From Eriocheir sinensis (lineage: Eukaryota > Arthropoda > Malacostraca > Decapoda > Varunidae), in assembly GCF_024679095.1 (NCBI RefSeq), contig NW_026111754.1, forward strand, positions 682,001 through 746,000: 64,000 bases of DNA, read 5' to 3'. Of this stretch, positions 27,360 to 43,327 are shown in pieces. The notes under the pieces were generated by a model. The model was not told where the DNA came from, made no database searches, and saw only the letters and a program-made list of their open reading frames with translations. The position numbers were made by a program, and so were the translations under genes. Each line of letters starts with the position of its first letter. Positions within the stretch are counted from its first letter, which is position 1.

Positions 27360-30300
27360 ATATAAAATCAGATTATCAGATTTTGTATATCTATTTTCAT
27401 ACAAACTCAAATTATTTCTATGTATTTTTGTATATATTTTAATACAAATTTTAGTTATGTTATGTGTATTTTGTAAATTTATTTTCATTCAAATATATAT
27501 TATTTTATTGGTGTTTTGTTGATTTATATTGATACGAATTTACATTATTTTATATGTACTTTGTATATATATTTTTTATACGCATGTACATTATTTAATA
27601 TTTATTTTGAATATATATTTTTATACAAACTCATGGTATTTTATGTGTATTTGTATATATATCTTCATATAAATTTACATTATCTTATGTGTATTTTGTA
27701 CATATATTTTATTACAAATCTACCTTATTTTATGTTTATTTTGTATATGTATTTTGTATATTTTTATTTATCCAAATACACATTCTTTTATTGGTATTTT
27801 GTTTATTTATTTATTTTAAATCGAATTTACATTATTTTATATGTATTTTGTATACATTTTTTTATATGTCTTTACTTAATTTTATGTGTATTTTGTATAT
27901 ATATTTTTATAGAAATCTACGTTTTTTTATTTGTATTCGTATATATATTTTGAAACAAATTTACATTGTTTTATATGTATTTTTGCATATCTCTTTCAAT
28001 ACAAATTTACCTTATTGTATGTGGATTTTGTATATTTATATCAATACAAATTTAGATATTTTAAGTGTATTTTGGTATATATATTTTTATAAGAAATGCG
28101 CTATTTTATGGGAATTTTGCATCTTTATTTTCATTCAAATTTACATATTTTTTATTAATATTCGGTGTATTTATTTTGATACGAATTTACATTATTCTAT
28201 TTGTTTTTTGTATATACTTTTTTATACATATTTACATTATTTAATGAGTATCTTGCATATATATTTTATACAAATTTATTATCTATTATCTATTTTTATA
28301 CAAATACACATTCTTTTCATGGTATTTTGTTTATTTATTTTGACCCGAATTTACATTATTTGATATGTATTTTGTATATATATTTTTATACGTATTTACA
28401 TAATTTTATATGTATTTTGTATATATATTTCTATAGAAATCTACTTTATTTTATGTGTATTCGTATATTTTTTTTAAACAAATTTACATTGTTTTATATG
28501 TATTTTTGAATATCTCTTTTAATACAAATTTACCTTACTGTATATGCATTTTGTATATTTATTTCAATACAAATTTAAATATTTTATGTGTATTTTGGTA
28601 TATATATTTTTATAAAAAATGCGATAATTTTGGGGAATTTTGCATCTTTATTTTCATACAAATTTACATTATTTTATTGATATTCTGTATATTTATTTTG
28701 ATACGATTTTACATTATTCTATTTGTTTTTTGTATATATTTTTTTTACACATTTACATTATTTAATGTGTATCTTGCATATATATTTTATACAAATTTAC
28801 GTTATTTTAAGTGTATTTGTTTTCATATTTTCATTGAAATTTACATTTATTTTAACTCGAAATTACATTATTTTGTGTGTATTTTTTATAAATTTTTTTA
28901 TACGTATTTACTTAATTTTATGTGTATTTTGGGTATATATTTTTATAGAAATCTACGTTTTTTTATTTGTATTCGTATATATATTTTGAAACAAATTTAC
29001 ATTGTTTTATATGTATTTTTGGATATCTCTTTTAATACGAATTTACATTATTGTATTTGCATTTTGTATATATTTATTTCAATGCAAATTTAAATATTTT
29101 ATGTGTATTTTGGTATATATATTTTTATAAGAAATGCGCTATTTTATGGGAATTTTGCATCTTTATTTTCATAAAATTTACATTATTTTATTAATATTCG
29201 GTGTCTTTATTTTGATACGATGTTACATTATTCTATTTGTTTTTTGTATATATTTTTTTATATATATTTACATTATTTAATGTGTATCTTGCATATATAT
29301 TTTATACAAATTTATTATCTATTATCTATTTTCATAGAAATACACATTCTTCTCATGATATTTTATTTATTTATTTTGTCACGAATTTACATTATTTGAT
29401 ATGAATTTTGTATATATATTTTTATACGTATTTACATAATTTCATATGTATTTTGTATATATATTTCTATAGAAATCTACTTTATTTTATGTGTATTTGT
29501 ATATATATTTTGAAACAAACTTACATTGTTTTATATGTATTTTTGAATATCTCTTTCAATACAAATTTACCTTACTCTATATGCATTTTGTATATTTATT
29601 TCAATACAAATTTAAATATTTTATGTGTATTTTGGTAAATATATTTTTATAAAAAATGCGATAATTTTTGGGAATTTTGCATCTTTATTTTCATACAAAT
29701 TTACATTATTTTATTGATATTCTGTGTATTTATTTTGAAACGATTTTACTTTATTCTATTTGTTTTTTGTATATATAATTTTTATACACATTTACATTAT
29801 TTAATGCGTATCTTGCATATATATTTTATACAAATTAACGTTATTTTAAGTGTATTTGTTTATATATTTTCATTCAAATTTACATTATTTGATATGTGTT
29901 TTATATATGTATTTCAATACAAGTTTACCTAATTTTATGTGTATTTTGTATATTTCTTTTCAAACAAATATCAATTATTTTTGTGTATTTTTGTATATAG
30001 TTTTATACAAATTTAGGCTATTTTATGTACGCATTTACATTATTTAGTGTGTGTTTTGCATATATATTTTTTTTGCAAATTTACTTTATTTTATATGCAT
30101 TTTTGTACATATATTTTTATAGAAATTTGCTTTATTTGTATATGTTTTCTCATACAAATTTACATTATTATATTGCTATTTTGTTTATTTATTTTGATAC
30201 GAATTACATAATTATATGTGTATTTTGTACATATTTTTTATACGTATTTACATTACTTAATGTGTATTTTGTTTATATATTTTTAAACAAATCTAAGTTA

Positions 30301-32014
30301 TTATATGTATTTGTATAAATATTTTGATACAGATTTACTTTATTTTGTGTATTTTGTATGTAAATTTCAATTCAAATTTAGGTTATTTTAGCTGTATTTT
30401 GTATATATATTTTCATACAAATTTAATGACTTCTGTGTATTTTTGTATATAGTTTTACACAAATTTACGATATTTTATGCGTATTTTGTATATTTATATT
30501 TATACAAATACACATTCTTTTACTGGTATTTTGTTTATTTATTTTGATACGATTTTTATGTATATTTTGTATTCATTTTTTTATACGTATTTACTTTATT
30601 TTATGTGTATTTTGTATATATTTTTATAGAAATCTACGTTATTTTATGTGTATTCGTATATATATTTTGAAACAAATTTACATTGTTTTATATGTATTTT
30701 GCATATCTATTTCAATACAAATTTACCTTATAGTATGTCCATTTTTTATATTTATTTTGATACAAATTTTAATATTTTATGTGTATTTTGGTATATGTAT
30801 TTTTATAAAAAATGCATTATTTTATGGCTATTTTGCATCTTTATTTTCATACAAATTTACATTATTTTATTAATATTCTCTGTATTTATTGTTGATACGA
30901 TTTTACATTATTCTATTTGTGTTTTGTATATATTTTTTTATACATATTTACATTATTTAATGTGTATTTTGTATATATATTTGATACAAATTACGTTATT
31001 TTAAGTGTATATGTTTATATATTTTCATTCAAATTTCCATTATTTTATGTGTATTTTGTATATGTATTTCAATACAAATTTACCTAGTTTTTTGTGTATT
31101 TTGTATATTTATTTTCATACAAATTTAAATTATTTTTGTGTATTTTTGTATGTAGTTTTATACAAACTTAGGTTATTTTATGTGTATTTTGTATATCCTT
31201 TGTCATACAAATACACATTCTTTTATTGATATTTCGTTTATTTATTTTGAGGAGAATTTAAATTATTTAATGTGTATTTTGTATATATATTTCTTATACG
31301 TATTTACATCTTTTCATGTGTATTTTGTATATATATTTCTATAGAAATCTACGTTATTTTATGTGTAATCGTATATAGATTTTTAAACAAATTTACACTT
31401 TTATGTGAAATTTGTATATTTTTTCACAAATTTACCTTATTGTACGTGCATTTTGTATATTAATTTTAATACACATTTAATTATTCTATATGTATTTTTG
31501 TATATGTATTTTTTAAAAAAATATGCTTTATTTTATTAATATTTTGCATCTTTATTTTCATACAAAATTACATTATTTTATTGATATTCTGTGTATTTAT
31601 TTTGATACGATTATTCTATGTATATTTTGTATATCTATTTTAAACAAATGTACGTTATTTTATGTGAATTTGTTCTCATTTCATACAAATTTACATTATT
31701 TTATGTGTATTTTGTACATGTATTTAAATACAAATTTAAATAATTATATGTGTATTTTGTATATCTATTTTCATACAAATTGAAATTTATTTTTTTGTTT
31801 TTTTGTATATATTTTTATTCAAATTTTCGTAATTTTATGTGTATTTTGTATATTAATTTTCCTACTAATATACGTTCTTTTATCGGAATTTTGTTTATTT
31901 ATTGTGCTACGAATTTTATTTTTTTTACGTGTATTTGATATATATATTTTTATACTTATTTACATAATTTTATATGTATTTTGAATATATATTATCATAG
32001 AAATTTACTCTATA
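27360..32014 (+). repeat. Satellite block 15, T-rich strand on +
   Basis: 27380-28850 parallels 24610-26000, and 29090-30720 is a direct copy of 25260-26890 at an offset of about 3.84 kb. The marker ATTATCTATTATC occurs at 28278 and 29314, giving a ~1,036-bp local unit. The end near 31650-32000 matches 36327-36690. Confidence 0.9.
29090..30720 (+). repeat. Segmental duplication D, copy 2
   Basis: A direct copy of 25260-26890 with scattered substitutions. It includes the shortened monomer where a ~40-bp piece is missing between GATACG and ATTTTTATG. Confidence 0.83.
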
Positions 32015-33831
32015 TGTTTATACAAAAAAACACAAAAATAATTTAAATTTGTATGAAAATAAATATACAAAATACACATAAAATTAGGTAAATTTGTATT
32101 TAAATACATATACAAAATACACAAAAAATAATGTAAATTTGAATGAAATTATATAAACAAATACACTTAAAATAATGTTAATTTGTATAAAATATTTATA
32201 AAAAATGCACATTAAATAATGAAAATATGTATAAAAAAATATATACAAAACACAAATAGTATAATATAAAATCGTATCAAAATATATACACAGAATATTA
32301 ATAAAATAATGTACATTTGTATGAAAACTAAGATGCAAAATACCTATAAAATAACGCATTTTTTATAAAATTATATATACCAAAATACACATAAAATATT
32401 TGAATTTGTATTAAAATAAATATTTAAAATGCAAATACAATAAGGTAAATTTGTATTGAAATAGATATGCAAAATACATATAAACAATGTAAATTTGTTT
32501 CAAAATATATATACGAATACACATAAAATAACGTAGATTTCTATAAATATATATATACAAAATACAAATAAAATTAAGTAAATACGAATCAAAAATGTAT
32601 ACAAAATACACATAAAATAATGTAAATTTGTATAAGTATAAATAAACAAAATACCAATAAGAGAGTGTGTATTTGTATAAATATAAATATACAAAATGCA
32701 CATATAATAACGTAAATTTGTATAAAACTATTTAAAAAATACACAGAAGTAATTAAATTTGTATGAAAATAGATATACAAAATACACACCAAATAAGCTA
32801 AATTTGAATTGAAATATATATACAAAATACATAAAATAAAGTAAATTCGTTTCAAAATATTTTTAACAAATACACATATAATAACGTAAATTTGTAAAAA
32901 AAATATATAAACAAAATACACATTAAGTAATGTAAATACGTATAAAAAAATATTTACAAAATACACAAATAATCAAGTCATTCGTATCAATATAAATAAA
33001 CAAAAAACTAATTAAATAATGTAAATTTGTATGAGAAAACATATAAAATACATAAAACAACGTTTTAAGTTTCTATAAAAATATATGTATAAAAATGCAC
33101 ATAAAATTAGTTTGCATTAAAAGAATATATACAAAACACACATTAGATAATGTAAATGAGTATAAAAATATGTATAAAAAATACCTATGAAATAATCTAA
33201 ATTCGTATCGAGTTAAATTAAGAAAATAACAATAAAATAATGTAATTTTGGATGAAAATATATAGAAAACACACATAAAATAACCTAAATACAAATACAA
33301 ATATACACATTAAATAATTTAAAATTGAATTAAGTAAATATACAAAATAAACATAAAATAGGGTAAATTTGTAATGAAATATATGTAAGAATACACATAA
33401 AATAATATCAATTTGTATGAAAATATATATACAAATACACATAAAATAACATGAATTTGTATAAAATTTGTTTCAAAATATATACGAATACACACAATAA
33501 AATAAAGTAAATTTTTATGAAAATGTATATATAAAATACACATAAAATAATTTAAATACGTAGAAAAATATATATACAAAATACACATAAAATAATGTAA
33601 ATTCGTAAAAAATTAAATACACAAAATTCCAATAAAAGAATGTATATTTGTAGGAAAATATATATACAAAAAATAAAATAGCTAAAATTTGTATAAAATA
33701 TATACAAAATACACAAAAATATTTTAAATTTGTTTGAAAATAGATATCCAAAATACACATAAAGTTAGGCAAATTTGTATTGAAATACATTTACAAAACT
33801 CACATAAAATAATGTAAATTTGTATGAAAAT
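32015..33831 (-). repeat. Satellite block 16, inverted
   Basis: It contains inverted counterparts of the block 1 landmarks, for example AATGTAAATGAGTATAAAA near 33156, so it includes a reversed piece of the ~3.43-kb unit. Both ends are switch points not found elsewhere in the window. Confidence 0.88.
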
Positions 33832-34882
33832 ATACACATTCTCTTATTGGTATTTTGTTTATTTATTTTGATACGAATTTACATTATTTTATGTGTATTT
33901 TGTATACATTTTTGATTCGTATTTACTTCATTTTATGTGTATTTTGTGTATATATTTTTATAGAAATCTACGTTATTTTATGTGTATTCGGATATATATT
34001 TTGAAAAAAATTTACATTGTTTTATATGTATTTTGCATATCTATTTCAATACAAATTTACCTTATTGTATGTGTTTTTTCTATATTTATTTTAATACAAA
34101 TTAAATTTTTTGATGTGTATTTTGGTATATATATTTTTAAAAATAAAAAAAAGGCGTTATTTTATAGGTATTTTGCTTCTTTATTTTCATTCAAATTTAC
34201 ATTATTTTATTAATATTCTGTGTATTTATTTTGATACGATTTTACATTATTCTATTTGTGTTTTGTACATATTTTTTTTATACAAATTTACGTTATTTTA
34301 AGTGTATTTGTTTATGTATTTTCATTCAAATTTATATTATTTTATGTGTATTTTGTGCATGTATTTCAATACAAATTTACCTAATTTTATGTGTATTTTG
34401 TATATTTATTTTCATACAAATTTAAAATATTTTTGTGTATTTTTGTATATAGTTTGATACAAATTTAGGTTATTTTATGTGTATTTTGTATATCTATTTT
34501 CATACAAATACACATTCTTTTATTGATATTTTGTTTATTTATTTTGACGCGAATTTACATTATTTAATGTGTATTTTGTATATATATTTTTATACGTATT
34601 TACATCATTTCATGTGTATTTTTTATAGATTTAAACAAATTTATATTATTTAATGTGTATTTTGTATATATATATTTATACAAATACACATTCTTTTATT
34701 GGTATTTTGTTTATTTATTTTGATACTAATTTACATTATTTTATGTGTATTTTGTATACATTTTTTATACGTATTTATTTAATTTTATGTGTATTTTGTA
34801 TATGTATTTTTTATAGAAATCTACCTTATTTCATGTGTATTCGTATATATATTTTGAAACAAATTTACATTGTTTATATGTA
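33832..34882 (+). repeat. Satellite block 17, T-rich strand on +
   Basis: It opens inside the ACACATTCT variant and carries one full ~670-bp higher-order repeat that ends at the next ACACATTCTTTTATTGATA near 34507. The last ~240 bp include the GACGCGAATTTAC variant at about 34548. Confidence 0.88.
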
Positions 34883-34965
34883 TAATTAAATTTGTATTAA
34901 AATTAATATACAAAATGCGTTTATAATAAGGTAAATTTGTATTGAAAAAATATGCAACATACACG
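34883..34965 (-). repeat. Satellite block 18, 83-bp inverted sliver
   Basis: About two monomers in reverse direction, ending with AAATATGCAACATACACG. This is the same text as the ends of the blocks at 41009 and 43327, where the reversed block is about 1.07 kb long. It looks like a truncated remnant of such a block. Confidence 0.85.
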
Positions 34966-36199
<1,234 letters not shown>

Positions 36200-36313
36200 A
36201 CATAGAATAATGTAAAATCGTATCAAAATAAGTACACAGAATATCAATAAAATTATTTAAATTTGTATGAAAATAAAGATGCAAAATACCCATAAAATAA
36301 AGCATATTTAAAA
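36200..36313 (-). repeat. Satellite block 20, 114-bp inverted sliver
   Basis: About two and a half reversed monomers starting at the TTTTGTTATACATAGAATAA junction. The same start at 37710 continues for 2 kb, so this is a truncated copy. Confidence 0.85.
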
Positions 36314-37709
36314 AAAATGTACGTTATTTTATGTGAATTTGTTTTCATTTCATACAAATTTACATTATTTTATGTGTATTTTGTACATGTATTTAAATAC
36401 AAATTTAACTAATTATATGTGTATTTTGTATATCTATTTTCATACAAATTGAAATTTATTTTTTTGTTTTTTTGTATATATTTTTATTCATATTTTCGTA
36501 ATTTTATGAGTATTTTGTATATTTATTTTCCTACAAATACACGTTCTTTTATCGGAATTTTGTTTATTTATTTTGATACGAATTTTCATTTTTTTAGGTG
36601 TATTTGATATATATATTTTTATACTTATTTACATAATTTTATATGTATTTTGAATATATATTTTCATAGAAATTTACTCTTTACATTTTTTTATACGTAT
36701 TTACTACATTGATGTGTATTTTGTATATATATTTTTATAGAAATCTACGTTATTTTATGTGTATTCGTATATATATTTTGAAACAATTTTACATTGTTTT
36801 ATATGTATTTTGCATATCTATTTCAATACAAATTTACCTTATTGTATGTGTTTTTTGTATATTTATTTTAACACAAATTTAATTTTTTGATGTGTATTTT
36901 GGAATATATATTTTTATAAATAAAAAAAATGCGTTATCTTATGGGTATTTTGCTTCTTTATTTTCATACAAATTTACATTATTTTATTAATATTCTGTGT
37001 ATTTATATTGATACGATTTTACATTATTCTATTTGTGTTTTGTACATATTTTTTTTATACAAATTTACGTTATTTTTAGTGTATTTGTTTATGTATTTTC
37101 ATTCAAATTTACATTATTTTATGTGTATTTTGTGTATGTATTTCAATACAAATTTAACTAGTTTTATGTGTATTTTGTATATTTATTTTCATACAAATTC
37201 AAAATATTTTTGTGTATTTTTATATATAGTTTGATATAAATTTAGGTTATTTTATGTGTATTTTTTATATCTATTTTCATACAAATACACATTCTTTAAT
37301 TGATATTTTGTTTATTTTTTTTTGACGCGAATTTACATTATTTAATGTGTATTTTGTATATATATTTTTATACGTATTTACATCATTTCATATGTATTTT
37401 GTATAGTTTTAAACAAATTTATATTATTTAATGTGTATTTTGTATATAATATTATATATTTATACAAATACACATTCTTTTATTGGTATTTTGTTTATTT
37501 ATTTTGATAATAATTTACACTATTTTATGTGTATTTTGTATACATTTTTTATACGTATTTACCTAATTTTATGTGTATTTTGTATATATATTTTTATAGA
37601 AATCTACCTTAATTCATGTGTATTCGTATATATATTTTGAAACAAATTTACATTGCTTATATGTATTTTGCATATCTACTTTTGTTTATTCTGTATTTAT
37701 TTTTGTTAT
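36314..37709 (+). repeat. Satellite block 21, T-rich strand on +
   Basis: The first ~370 bp match 31650-32000. From about 36685 it is the reverse complement of 58390-59412. The end is the TTTTGTTATACATAG junction. Confidence 0.88.
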
Positions 37710-39728
37710 ACATAGAATAATGTAAAATCGGATCAAAATAAGTACACAGAATATCAATAAAATAATTTAAATTTGTATGAATATAAAGATGCAAAATACC
37801 CATAAGATAAAGCATATTTTTTTCTAAAAATACATATACAAAAATACACATAGAATAATTAAATTTGTATTAAAATTAATATACAAAATGCACACATACA
37901 ATAAGGTAAATTTGTATTGAAAAAAAACGCAAAATACAAATAAAACTGTGTAAATTTGTTTCAAAATATATATACGAATACACATAAAATAACGTAGATT
38001 TCTATAGAAATATATATACAAAGTACACATGAAATTATGTAAATATGTATAAAAATATATATATAAACTACATATTAAGTAATGTAAATTCTTGTCAAAA
38101 TAAATAAACAAAATATCATGAAAAGAATGTGTATTTGTATGAAAATAAATAATAGATAATAAATTTGTATGAAATATATATGCAAGATACACATTAAATA
38201 ATGTAAATATGTATAAAAAATATATATACAAAAAACAAATAGAATAATGTAAAATCGTATCAAAATAAATATACCGAATATTAATAAAATAATGTATATT
38301 TCTATGAAAATAAAGATGCAAAACTCCCATCAAATAGCGCATTTCTTATAAAAATATATATACCAAAATACACATAAAATATTTAAATTTGTTTTGAAAT
38401 AAATATACAAAATGCACATACAATAAGGTAAATTTCTATTGAAAGAGATATGCAAAAATACATATAAAACAATGTAAATTTGTTTCAAAATATATATACG
38501 ACTACACATAAAATAACGTAGATTTCTATAAAAAATATATATACAAAATACACATAAAACTAGGTAAATACGTATAAAAAAATGTAAACAAAATACACAT
38601 AAAATAATATAAATTCGAAACAAAATAAATAAACAAAATATCAATAAAAGAATGTGTGTTTGTATAAATATAAATGTACAAAATACACATACAAAATAAA
38701 CATAAAATAAGGTAAATTTGTAATGAAATATATGTACAAAATACACATAAAATAATGTAAATTTATATGAAAATATATATACAAATACACATAAAATACC
38801 ATGAATTTGAATAAAATTATATATTGAAAATAAATATTAAATAATGTAAATGCGTATAAAAATATATATAAAAATTACATATAAAATAATGTAAATTCGT
38901 ATCAATATAAATCAACAAAATACCAATAAAATAATATATATTTGAATGAAAATAGATTTACAAAATACACATAACATAACTAAAATTTGTATTGAAATAT
39001 ATACAAAAATAAATAGAAATAATTTGAGTTTGTATGAAAATAGATATTCAAAATACACATAAAACTAGGTAAATTTCTTTTGAAATATATATACAAAATA
39101 CCCATAAAATATTGTAAATTTGTGTCAAAATATATAAACAAATACACAAAAAATAACGTAAATTTGTATTAAAAATATACAAAATACACATAAAATAATG
39201 TCAAATCGTATCAAAATGAATGAGCAGAATATCAATAAAATAACGTAAATTTGTATGAAAATAAAGATGCAAAATACCCATAAAATAAAGCATATTTTTA
39301 AAAAAATACATATAAAAAAATACATATAGAATAATTAAATTTGTATTAAAATTAATATACAAAATGTATATACAATAAGGTAAATTTGTATTGAAAAAAT
39401 ATGCAAAATACACATAAAAGTGTAAATTTGTTTAAAAATCTATATACGAATACACATAATATAACGTAGATTTCTATAGAAATATATATACAAAATACAC
39501 ATGAAATGATGTAAATACGTATAAAAATATATATACAAAAAACATATTAAATAATTTAAATTCTCGACAAAATAAATAAACAAAATATCAATAAAAGAGT
39601 GTGTATTTGTATGAAAATAGATATACAAAATACTCATAAAATAACCTAAGTTTGTATAAAACTATATACAAAAATACACATAAATAATTTAAATTTGTAT
39701 GAAAATAAATATACAAAATAAACATAAA
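37710..39728 (-). repeat. Satellite block 22, inverted
   Basis: The first ~900 bp are the reverse complement of 57552-58389. The remainder resembles 9621-10480 and 55860-56800, including the AATGAATGAGCAG variant near 39215. Confidence 0.88.
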
Positions 39729-39941
39729 TTTATTTTGTATATCTATTTTATACAAATGTACGTTATTTTATGTGAATTTGTTTTCATATCATACAAATTT
39801 ACATTATTATATGTGTATTTTGTACATGTATTTAAATACAAATTTAACTAATTATATGTGTATTTTGTATATCTATTTTCATTTAAATTGAAATTTATTT
39901 TTTTGTTTTTTGTATATATTTTTATTCAAATTTTCGTAACC
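39729..39941 (+). repeat. Satellite block 23, short, T-rich strand on +
   Basis: A 213-bp block matching 31650-31840 and 36327-36510. It ends at the TTTTCGTAACCTTATAAAA junction, which recurs near 42257. Confidence 0.87.
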
Positions 39942-41009
39942 TTATAAAAATATATATACCAAAATACACATAAAATAGTTAAATTTGCATTGAAATAAAT
40001 ATGCAAAATGCACATACAATAAGGTAAATTTGTATTGAAAGAGATATGCAAAAATACATATAAAACAATGTAAATTTGTTTCAAAATTTATATACGAATA
40101 CAAATAAAAAAACGTAGATTTTTTAAAAAATATATATACAAAATACATATAAAATTAAGTAAATACGTATAAAAAAATGTATACAAAATTCACATAAAAT
40201 AATGTAAATTCGAATTAAAATAAATAAACAAAATACCAATAAAAGAAAGTGTATTTGGATAAATCTAAATATACAAAATACACATACAAAATAAACATAA
40301 AATAAGGTAGATTTGTAATAAAATATATTTACAAATACACATAAAATAATGTAAATTTATATGAAAATATATATACAAATACACATAAAATACCATGAAT
40401 TTGTATAAAAATATATATTCAAAATAAATATTAAATATTGTAAAAGCGTATAAAAATATATATACAAAGTACATATAAAATAATGTAAATTCGTTTCAAT
40501 ATAAATCAACAAAACACCAATAAAATAATATATATTTGAATGAAAATAAATTTACAAAAAACACATAACATAACTAAAATTTGTATTAAAACATATAAAA
40601 AAATACATAGAAATAATTTTAGTTTGTATGAAAATAGATATACAAAATACACATAAAACTAGGGAAATTTCTTTTGAAATGTATATACAAAATACCCATA
40701 AAATATTGTAAATTTGTGTCAAAATATATAAACAAATACACATAAAATAACGTAAATTTGTATGAAAAATATATACAAAATACACATAGAATAATGTCAA
40801 TTCGTATCAAAATGAATGAGCAGAATATCAATAAAATAATGTAAATTTGTATGAAAATAAAGATGCAACATACCCAAAAAATAAAGCATATGTTTATAAA
40901 AATACAGTTACAAAAATACACATCGAATAATTAAATTTGTATTAAAATTAATATACAAAATGCGTATATACTAAGGTAAATTTGTATTGAAAAAATATGC
41001 AACATACAC
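39942..41009 (-). repeat. Satellite block 24, inverted
   Basis: A direct tandem copy exists at 42257-43327 (1,068 and 1,071 bp), and an inverted copy at 18469-19541. It ends with ATATGCAACATACACG. Confidence 0.9.
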
Positions 41010-42256
41010 GTTTACTCATACAAATTTATATTATTTTATTGGTATTTTGTTTATTTATTTTGATACGAATTACATGATTATATGTGTTTTTTGTACATAT
41101 TTTTTTATACGTATTTACATTATTTAATGTGTATTTTGTTTATATATTTTCATACAAATTTACGTTATTATATGTGTATTTGTATAAATATTTTGATATA
41201 ATTTTACTTTATTTCATGTATTTTGTATATATATTTCAATTCAAATTTAGCTTATTTTGTGTGTATTTTGTATATATTTTCATACCAATGTAATTACTTC
41301 TGTGTATTTTTGTATATAGTTTTATATAAATTAACATTATTTTATGTGTATTTTGTATATTTAAAATTATACAAATACACATTCTTTTATTGGTATTTTG
41401 ATACGAATTTACATTATTTTATGTGTATTTTGTATACATTTTTTATACGTATTTACATCATTTTATGTGTATTTTGTATATATATTTTTATAGAAATCTA
41501 CGATATTTTATGTGTATTCGTATATATATTTTGAAACAAATTTACATTGTTTTATATGTATTTTGCATATCTATTTCAATACAAATTTACTTATAGTATG
41601 TGTTTTTTGTATATTTATTTTAATACAAATTTAATTTTTTGATGTGTATTTTGGTCTATATATTTTTATAAATAAAAAAAATGCGTTATTTTATGGGTAT
41701 TTTGCTTCTTTATTTTCATACAAATTTACATTATTTTATTAATATTCTGTGTTTTTATTTTGATACGATTTTACATTATTTTATTTGTGTTTTGTAGATA
41801 TTTTTTTATACAAATTTACGTTATTTTAAGTGTATTTGTTTATGTATTTTCATTCAAATTTAAATTATTTTATGTGTATTTTGTGTATGTATTTCAATAC
41901 AAATTTACCAAATTTTATGTGTATTTTGTATATTTATTTTCATACAAATTTAAAATATTTTTGTGTATTTTTGTATATAGTTTGATGCAAATTTAGGTTA
42001 TTTTATGTGTATTTTGTATATCTATTTTCATACAAATACACATTCTTTTATTGATATTTTGTTTATTTATTTTGACGCGAGTTTTATGAAAATTTGTTTT
42101 CATTTCATACAAATATACATTATTTAATGTGTATTTTGTACATGTATTTGAATTCAAATTTAACTAACTATATGTGTATTTTGTATATCTATTTTCATAC
42201 AAATTGAAATCTATTTTTTTGTTTTTTTTATATATTTTTATTCAAATTTTCGTAAT
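41010..42256 (+). repeat. Satellite block 25, T-rich strand on +
   Basis: It carries one ~661-bp higher-order repeat (41377-42037), shortened by a monomer-scale deletion near 41400. It is inverted relative to 19542-20789. Confidence 0.9.
41377..42037 (+). repeat. Higher-order repeat unit, ~661 bp
   Basis: Measured between two ACACATTCTTTT variants. One GTTTATTTATTTTGATACG segment is partly missing near 41395, which explains the shorter length. Confidence 0.78.
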
Positions 42257-43327
42257 CTTATAAAAATATATATACCAAAATACACATAAAATAGTTAAAT
42301 TTGCATTGAAATAAATATACAAAATGCACATACAATAAGGTAAATTTGTATTGAAAGAGATATGCAAAAATACATATAAAACAATGTAAATTTGTTTCAA
42401 AATATATATACGAATACAAATAAAAAAACGGAGATTTCTATAGATATATATATACAAAATGCACATAAAATTAAGTAAATACGTATAAAAAAATGTATAC
42501 AAAATACACATAAAATAATGTAAATTCGAAATTAAAATATATAAACAAAATACCAATAAAAGAATGTGTATTTGGATAAATATAAATATATAAAATACAC
42601 ATACAAAATAAACATAAAATAAGGTAGATTTGTAATAAAATATATGTACAAAATACACATAAAATAATGTAAATTTATATGAAAATATATATACAAATAC
42701 ACATAAAATACCATGAATTTGTATAAAAATATATATTCAAAATAAATATTAAATAATGTAAAAGCGTTTAAAAATATATATACAAATTACATATAAAATA
42801 ATGTAAATTCGTATCAATATAAATCAACAAAACACCAATAAAATAATATATATTTGAATGAAAATAGATTTACAAAATACACATAACATAACTAAAATAT
42901 GAATTAAAATATATACAAAAATACATAGAAATAATTTGAGTTTGTATGAAAATAGATATTCAAAATACACATAAAACTAGGTAAATTTCTTTTGAAATGT
43001 ATTTACAAAATACCCATAAAATATTGTAAATTTGTGTCAAAATATATAAACAAATACACATAAAATACCGTAAATTTGTATGAAAAATATATACAAAACA
43101 CACATAGAATAATGTCAATTCGTATCAAAATGAATGAGCAGAATATCAATAAAATAATGTAAATTTATATGAAAATAAAGATGCAAAATACCCAAAAAAT
43201 AAAGGATATGTTTATAAAAAAACAGATACAAAAATATATATCGAATAATTAAATTTGTATTAAAATTAATATACAAAATGCATATATAATAAGGTAAATT
43301 TGTATTGAAAAAATATGCAACATACAC
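42257..43327 (-). repeat. Satellite block 26, inverted
   Basis: The second tandem copy of block 24, about 2.32 kb further on, ending with the same ATATGCAACATACACG text. Its inverted partner is 18469-19541. Confidence 0.9.
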
